From positions 124,001 to 188,000 of the forward strand of contig NZ_JAGUCO010000007.1 in the NCBI RefSeq assembly GCF_018271995.1: a DNA stretch of 64,000 nt, written 5' to 3'. The notes below the pieces were generated by a model. It saw only the letters and a program-made list of their open reading frames with translations, searched no databases and was not told where the DNA came from. A program made the translations under genes and the position numbers. This DNA is from Carboxylicivirga linearis. Its GTDB lineage: Bacteria > Bacteroidota > Bacteroidia > Bacteroidales > Marinilabiliaceae. Shown piece after piece: positions 59,999 to 64,000 of the stretch. Within the stretch, counting starts at the first letter, position 1, and each line of letters opens with the position of its first letter.

Positions 59999-61168
59999 TT
60001 ATTGTTTTATGATTTTTTCTATTCTTTCTTTTGCTTCAATTAATACTTCTTGTTTGGTACAAAGGCTAATGCGAATGTATCGCTTACCTGTTTCACCAAA
60101 TATCAGTCCCGGAGTAATAAATACATCTACTCCGTATAAGATCTTGTCTGATAGCTCACCACTATCCTTATATTTATCAGGAATGCGGGCCCATACAAAC
60201 ATACCTGTTTGGTTGGTGTCGTAAGTGCATTCCAGTATATCCATAATTTCCTGAACTAGTACTCTTCGTTGTTTATACTCTTCGTTAACGGCGCTGTACC
60301 AGTTGCTGTTTAGTTGCAAAGCTTTAACCGCTGCCAGTTGAAGAGGTTTAAACATTCCCGAGTCCATATTGCTTTTCACTCTTAAAATATATTGAATGAA
60401 AGTAGGGTTGGAGAAAGCTGCGCCTACACGCCAGCCTGCCATATTGTGTGATTTACTCAACGAATTCAGCTCAATGGCAATATCTTTGGCACCCTCGATA
60501 GATAAAATACTCTGTGGTGAATCATTCAAGATAAAGCTATATGGATTATCGTTGCAAATAACGATGTTGTGTTTTTTACCAAAAGCAATTACTTTCTCGA
60601 AAAAGCTGATACTTGCATTCGCTCCTGTTGGCATGTTTGGATAGTTAATCCACATCAATTTCACATTGCTTAGATCCTGTTTCTCCAGTTCATCCAGATT
60701 AGGTAACCAACCGTTGTTTTCGTCCAGGTTATAGGGAATAAGAGTTGCCTGAGCAATCTTGCTTGCCGAAGCATAGGTTGGGTAGCCCGGATTGGGAACC
60801 AAAACACCATCCCCCGGATTAAGGAAGGCAAGAGTGATATGCATAATACCTTCTTTAGAGCCCATCAAAGGAAGAATCTCAGTATTTGCATCAGTCTTTA
60901 CACTGTAATATCTTTCGTACCAGCTGCTGAAAGCCTCTCTAAGTTCAGGAATACCAACATAGCTTTGGTAACCATGATTGGTTTCTACCTGACTTTGTTG
61001 AGTTATTTCTTCAATAACTTCCGGAGCAGGAGCCATGTCTGGATTTCCAATTCCTAAGTTAATAATAGGTTTACCTTCTTTTCTTAGCTTATCCAGTTCC
61101 TTCAATTTGATAGAAAAGTAGTATTCTTCTACCTGATTAATTCTATCAGCAGGTTGTATATTATTCAT
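59999..61168 (-). CDS. PLP aminotransferase of the Phe/Tyr operon
   Basis: This 389-aa class I aminotransferase starts at ATG 61168. It has NLGIGNPDMAPAPEV, PLMGSKEGIMHI, VPNPGYPTYAS, ICNDNPYSFIL and the Schiff-base Lys in LNSLSKSHNMAGWRVG, with terminal RIS Arg in RYIRISLC. The sequence style is that of LL-diaminopimelate or aspartate aminotransferase-like enzymes. Its place between pheA and the DAHP synthase gene indicates it transaminates phenylpyruvate and 4-hydroxyphenylpyruvate, or prephenate (inference). It overlaps the pheA stop by eight bases, so it is translationally coupled. Confidence 0.85.
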   Translation of the reverse strand: MNNIQPADRINQVEEYYFSIKLKELDKLRKEGKPIINLGIGNPDMAPAPEVIEEITQQSQVETNHGYQSYVGIPELREAFSSWYERYYSVKTDANTEILPLMGSKEGIMHITLAFLNPGDGVLVPNPGYPTYASASKIAQATLIPYNLDENNGWLPNLDELEKQDLSNVKLMWINYPNMPTGANASISFFEKVIAFGKKHNIVICNDNPYSFILNDSPQSILSIEGAKDIAIELNSLSKSHNMAGWRVGAAFSNPTFIQYILRVKSNMDSGMFKPLQLAAVKALQLNSNWYSAVNEEYKQRRVLVQEIMDILECTYDTNQTGMFVWARIPDKYKDSGELSDKILYGVDVFITPGLIFGETGKRYIRISLCTKQEVLIEAKERIEKIIKQ

Positions 61169-62060
61169 GATTTGCAATTTCTATAGTATTACCGTTAGGT
61201 ATTGGGTATGATTGTTTACCTTTTTCGTATTCACCTAAAATCTTTAATTTTTTGCACAAAGGTCGTATAGCATCCAATGATTGTAAATAGCGTTTATAAT
61301 CATTAAATGTAAGATCGATGTAAAATAAATACTCCCACTCTTGTCCTACAATGGGTAAAGATTGAATTTTGGTTAAGTTTATGTTATAAAAACTCAGAAC
61401 GGTTAATACCTTCGATAAACTTCCTTCATCATGAGGTAATGAAAATACCAGTGATGATTTGTTAATACGGTCTTGCTCCAATAGTTCATCTGTTTCGGTT
61501 AATGCTCTGTCCGTTATCACTAAAAAGCGAGTATAATTACGTTTATTGGTTTCTATACCGCTGGCAATAATATTCAGGTTATACATTTCGGCAGCTAATT
61601 CCGATGCAATGGCAGCAATACCAGTTCGCTTTTCTTCGGCAATTAGTTTAGCACTTAATGCGGTGTCTTCAGAGGCAATTAATTTAATGTGAGGGTAATC
61701 TTTAAAGAACTCCTCACACTGAGCCAATGCCATTGGATGTGAATGAACCTCACGAATATCCTCAATAGATTGTCCGGGTAAGGCCATTAACTGGTGTTTA
61801 ATGCGTAATTTATATTCGCCAATAATAACCAGATCGCTATCCTTTAGCATGGTGTAGTTTTGCAAGATACTTCCTACCAAAGTATTCTCAATAGCAATAA
61901 TCCCGTAAATGGATCTATCCTCTTTTAATGTTTGAAACAAATCAGGGAAGGTAAGGCACGGAATCATCTCAAGATTATCCTCTTCAAAATAAGCTTTGGC
62001 AGCTATTTCGTGGTTTGCGCCCGGCCAACCTTGTATTGCTATTTTTTTCTTTGGTTTCAT
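61161..62060 (-). CDS. pheA: Prephenate dehydratase
   Basis: This 299-aa protein has a prephenate dehydratase domain (about 5-185: IAIQGWPGANHEIAAKAYF, YGIIAIENTLVGSI, VHSHPMALAQCEEF, ASEDTALSAKLIAE, and the catalytic-region TRFLVITDR). A C-terminal ACT regulatory domain follows (about 200-285: LVFSLPHDEGSLSKVLTVLSFYNINLTKIQSLP, with the ESRP-type Phe-binding segment changed). It converts prephenate to phenylpyruvate. It is the first structural gene of the operon; its mRNA is preceded by a Phe/Tyr-rich leader peptide and an intrinsic terminator. Confidence 0.93.
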   Translation of the reverse strand: MKPKKKIAIQGWPGANHEIAAKAYFEEDNLEMIPCLTFPDLFQTLKEDRSIYGIIAIENTLVGSILQNYTMLKDSDLVIIGEYKLRIKHQLMALPGQSIEDIREVHSHPMALAQCEEFFKDYPHIKLIASEDTALSAKLIAEEKRTGIAAIASELAAEMYNLNIIASGIETNKRNYTRFLVITDRALTETDELLEQDRINKSSLVFSLPHDEGSLSKVLTVLSFYNINLTKIQSLPIVGQEWEYLFYIDLTFNDYKRYLQSLDAIRPLCKKLKILGEYEKGKQSYPIPNGNTIEIANHE

Positions 62061-62081
62061 TGTTAATGTATGTATATGAAA

Positions 62082-62105
62082 AAACCCGCCTTGCGAGGCG
62101 GGTTT
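62082..62105 (-). terminator. Attenuator terminator upstream of pheA
   Basis: On the minus strand AAACCCGCC (62105-62097) pairs with GGCGGGTTT (62090-62082), followed by a U6 tract; it ends 20 bases before the pheA ATG. The 5' arm CCCGCCTC (62102-62095) can alternatively pair over eight positions (one G-U) with GAGGTGGG (62150-62143) inside the leader-peptide ORF. That is an antiterminator. Confidence 0.85.
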
Positions 62106-62132
62106 CTATATATTTTAATGTTTTGAATTATC

Positions 62133-62204
62133 TTATAGCGTGCCCACCTCTTTTAGTCTGTTAAAAAAGAAATAATAAAAGCTATAAAAAAAGTTGTGAG
62201 CCAT
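62133..62204 (-). CDS. Phe/Tyr leader peptide of the pheA operon
   Basis: This 23-codon ORF starts at ATG 62204 and stops with TAA at 62135-62133. Its middle reads NFFYSFYYFFFN, giving six Phe and three Tyr codons within ten residues, then RLKEVGTL. This is what a transcription-attenuation leader needs: shortage of charged tRNA-Phe or tRNA-Tyr would stall the ribosome at 62192-62163. That leaves GAGGTGGG (62150-62143) free to form the antiterminator; reaching the stop covers that segment and the terminator forms. It is analogous to E. coli pheL in logic, not in sequence. No Shine-Dalgarno site is evident. Confidence 0.85.
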   Translation of the reverse strand: MAHNFFYSFYYFFFNRLKEVGTL

Positions 62205-62230
62205 TGTTCTGTGTTTTCGTAATTGTGCTA

Positions 62231-62238
62231 CAAATGTA
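62231..62238 (-). promoter_or_regulatory. -7 box of the pheA operon promoter
   Basis: On the minus strand TACATTTG lies about 27 bases before the leader-peptide ATG. It gives a leader RNA of roughly 165 bases ahead of pheA. Confidence 0.7.
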
Positions 62239-62329
62239 GAGAATAATTTTATATTACCAAATTGTGATTGATAAAATGTATTAAAATTTAAATAGTAAGT
62301 TAAGGCTTTAATTTACTAATAGATTCTTA

Positions 62330-64000
62330 TTACTGCAGGGTGGATTTTTGCATTTTTAATTCTTTAATATGTGAAACTATGTTAGTAGGCTTTTGTTCTA
62401 CAAGAGGATGGTAAACCATAAAGGTTGTGCCTGATCCGGGTTTTGATTCAACTTTAATTTTACCACCTAAAATGGTAATCAAATCACTACTAATGGTAAG
62501 CCCCAATCCTGTGCCTTCAGCCTTTTTATGGTTTGGATTTTCAACCTGTTGGAAACGGTGAAATATTTTTTTAAGGTGTTCTTCTGCAATACCTATTCCT
62601 GTATCTTTTACATAAATTACCAGCATTTTATCTTCAACAAAAGCTCCTATTGTGATACTTCCCTTTTCAGTAAATTTAATGGCATTCGTCATTAGGTTGA
62701 ACAGAATTTGTTTTAATCTGATATTGTCGGAATGTAAAATCGTGTTTTCGTCAATCTTATCAATAGATAATTGAATTTGAAGTTCGTGTTTATTTAATTT
62801 ATCTTTTTCACTCTTAAATTGTTGGTGAATCTCCCTTAAAATTTCAATCACTTTAAATGATGAGTATTGAAGTTCAATATGCCCACTCTCAAGCTGCGAA
62901 AAAATCAGAATGTCAGAAATCAATTGTAATAACTGGTGACCATTGGACTGTATAATATTAAGGTAGTTGTGTTTTTGATCAGCAGTTAATTCATTATCTT
63001 CCAATAGTTCTGAGAAACCAATAATGGCATTCATTGGTGTACGAATCTCATGAGACATATTAGCCAGAAAAGTTGATTTCATGTAATCGGCTTGCTCTGC
63101 TTTTTCTTTTGCGGCTATTAGTTCCTGTTCATTCTTTTTCTTTTCTGTTATATCGGAAATGACTTTTACAAAACCTATAGGAGTTTTACCACCATCAAAA
63201 ACCGGGCTGGTTGTAGTTCTGAGGAATTTATTGATTCGGGCATCGTAATATTCCGAAGGCTCTGTTACATTTGATGATTTACATTTTTCTATTTGACAGA
63301 ATTGGCAGGGTTTATTTTCGTTATAATTTATTTCGTAGCATTTCTGTTTGATCAGTTCATCGTTTTTGTTAAGTGATTTTTCTTTGTAGGCTTTATTGGC
63401 CCATAGAATCCTGTACTCATTATCAATAAAAACAACTTGTTCTTCAATACTGTCTAGTATCAACGATTTTTCGTTTTCAAGTTGGGTGATGAGTTTCTCA
63501 TTCGATAGTCGAAGCTTAAGTTCCTTTTTTAAAGCAAGTCGGTTACGAGTGATATTGATACGAAGATAGATAAGGTAGATAACTAACGCGGTTAGCACAG
63601 AACCGATGATGTAGAGGATGATAGTTAGCCAAATGGGTTGTTTTTTTTCAACAGAGGCTAACATCCATTGGTCGATTATAGAATGGTAAACATCAGGGGA
63701 TTCAGTTAAAAAATCACTAACAGCCAGATCAAGTTCACTCATCAATTCTACAGATTCATGGCTTGTTGCAAAATTAAGATGAACGGGATTAAAAAATATG
63801 GAGGTTTGCTTTAAATTGTGATGCATATTTATGTTGTAGCCAAAAACTTTATTGATGGCAATGGCTTCAACTTCATTGTTTTCAATTGCTTTAACTAATT
63901 CTATCTGATTGGAGTATCGCCTTATATTGGTGTGTATGTTAAAGTCGTTGAGTAAGTTGATAAAAGCTGTTCCATGAATATCGCCCTTTTCTATGCCAAG
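62330..64000 (-). CDS. Sensor histidine kinase with periplasmic binding-protein-like input and PAS domain (5' truncated by window)
   Basis: The frame is open to the right edge, so the N-terminus is missing; 556 residues are visible. In order: the end of a solute-binding-protein-like domain (visible residues 1-115: IELVKAIENNEVEAIAINKV...), a membrane helix (LTIILYIIGSVLTALVIYLIY) and a coiled coil. A PAS domain with a Cys cluster (KPCQFCQIEKC) follows, then HisKA (SHEIRTPMNAIIGFSELL) and HATPase_c (NLMTNAIKFT, DTGIGI, GTGLGLTIS). There is no receiver at the C-terminus. It senses a periplasmic ligand, identity unknown. A codon at 63826 is merely the first internal Met. Confidence 0.88.
   Translation of the reverse strand, partial: LGIEKGDIHGTAFINLLNDFNIHTNIRRYSNQIELVKAIENNEVEAIAINKVFGYNINMHHNLKQTSIFFNPVHLNFATSHESVELMSELDLAVSDFLTESPDVYHSIIDQWMLASVEKKQPIWLTIILYIIGSVLTALVIYLIYLRINITRNRLALKKELKLRLSNEKLITQLENEKSLILDSIEEQVVFIDNEYRILWANKAYKEKSLNKNDELIKQKCYEINYNENKPCQFCQIEKCKSSNVTEPSEYYDARINKFLRTTTSPVFDGGKTPIGFVKVISDITEKKKNEQELIAAKEKAEQADYMKSTFLANMSHEIRTPMNAIIGFSELLEDNELTADQKHNYLNIIQSNGHQLLQLISDILIFSQLESGHIELQYSSFKVIEILREIHQQFKSEKDKLNKHELQIQLSIDKIDENTILHSDNIRLKQILFNLMTNAIKFTEKGSITIGAFVEDKMLVIYVKDTGIGIAEEHLKKIFHRFQQVENPNHKKAEGTGLGLTISSDLITILGGKIKVESKPGSGTTFMVYHPLVEQKPTNIVSHIKELKMQKSTLQ

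Noticed and set aside
62082-62105. The GC hairpin upstream of pheA as the terminator of the sensor kinase gene at 62330
   Set aside because: The kinase and pheA are both minus-strand, but a promoter box and a Phe/Tyr-rich ORF lie between them, so the hairpin belongs to the pheA leader; the kinase ends 225 bases earlier.

Overview
The window is a chromosomal segment from a member of the Bacteroidota, most likely order Marinilabiliales or a close relative. The evidence is AT-rich DNA, repeated Bacteroidota-type -7 promoter boxes (TAnnTTTG), few Shine-Dalgarno sequences, a T9SS-type secreted protein, Bacteroidota-specific families (DUF4835, Rpb6-like omega, class-I-beta DAHP synthase fused to chorismate mutase) and the short archaeal/eukaryal-type ProRS. 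The placement below phylum is a guess from protein style.

Positions 1-26,700 are mostly housekeeping: rsmG (partial), an ECF sigma factor and a glycosyltransferase; tgt; an LptF/G permease; a carboxyltransferase with its biotin carrier; ispE; dnaB; an SDR; rlmD diverging from a queF-like gene; a T9SS cargo protein with a 60-aa companion gene; a methyltransferase; an alpha-oxoamine synthase-like enzyme; the run bamD-omega-coaBC-DUF4835-recN; fabI; cysDN. Many genes carry a recognisable -7 box, and these boxes repeatedly show that the longest open frame starts too early. Starts have been corrected where the sequence decides it. Positions 26,700-41,900 hold a palindromic repeat cluster, an OmpP1/FadL-like porin with a Ser/Arg-rich lipoprotein, proS, pepT, a peroxiredoxin, pabB-tilS, a flavoprotein, mnmA, and a divergent lipid kinase / App1-like phosphatase pair.

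Positions 42,000-52,400 look like one signalling-and-stress island: a hybrid histidine kinase with its own receiver and Hpt domains, an NtrC-class sigma-54 activator, a second PAS kinase and a single-domain receiver. Next come CsbD, an acidic lipoprotein, MscS, YtxH, a holin-like protein, a small basic protein, a tandem UspA and Dps. Intergenic TGTGG...CCACA inverted repeats and sigma-54-like TGG-N9/10-TTGC-type sites recur across the island, which suggests a common regulon.

Positions 52,400-57,800 are accessory: an EamA transporter, a 9-copy 21-bp tandem array, a ricin-lectin/putative metallopeptidase lipoprotein, an HTH-membrane regulator, an orphan membrane protein, a frameshifted tyrosine-recombinase remnant, a second (10-copy, 20-21 bp) array and another gene fragment. 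With the 22-bp-period cluster near 26,850 this makes three arrays of the same architecture but unrelated sequence.

Positions 57,800-62,240 (minus strand) are the Phe/Tyr pathway: pheA, an aminotransferase, DAHP synthase-chorismate mutase, and tyrA as a separate unit. Upstream of pheA is a complete attenuator that is not in any large ORF: a promoter, a 23-codon leader peptide with nine Phe/Tyr codons, an 8-bp antiterminator pairing and an intrinsic terminator. The window closes in a sensor kinase truncated by the edge. No tRNA, rRNA or CRISPR array was recognised.
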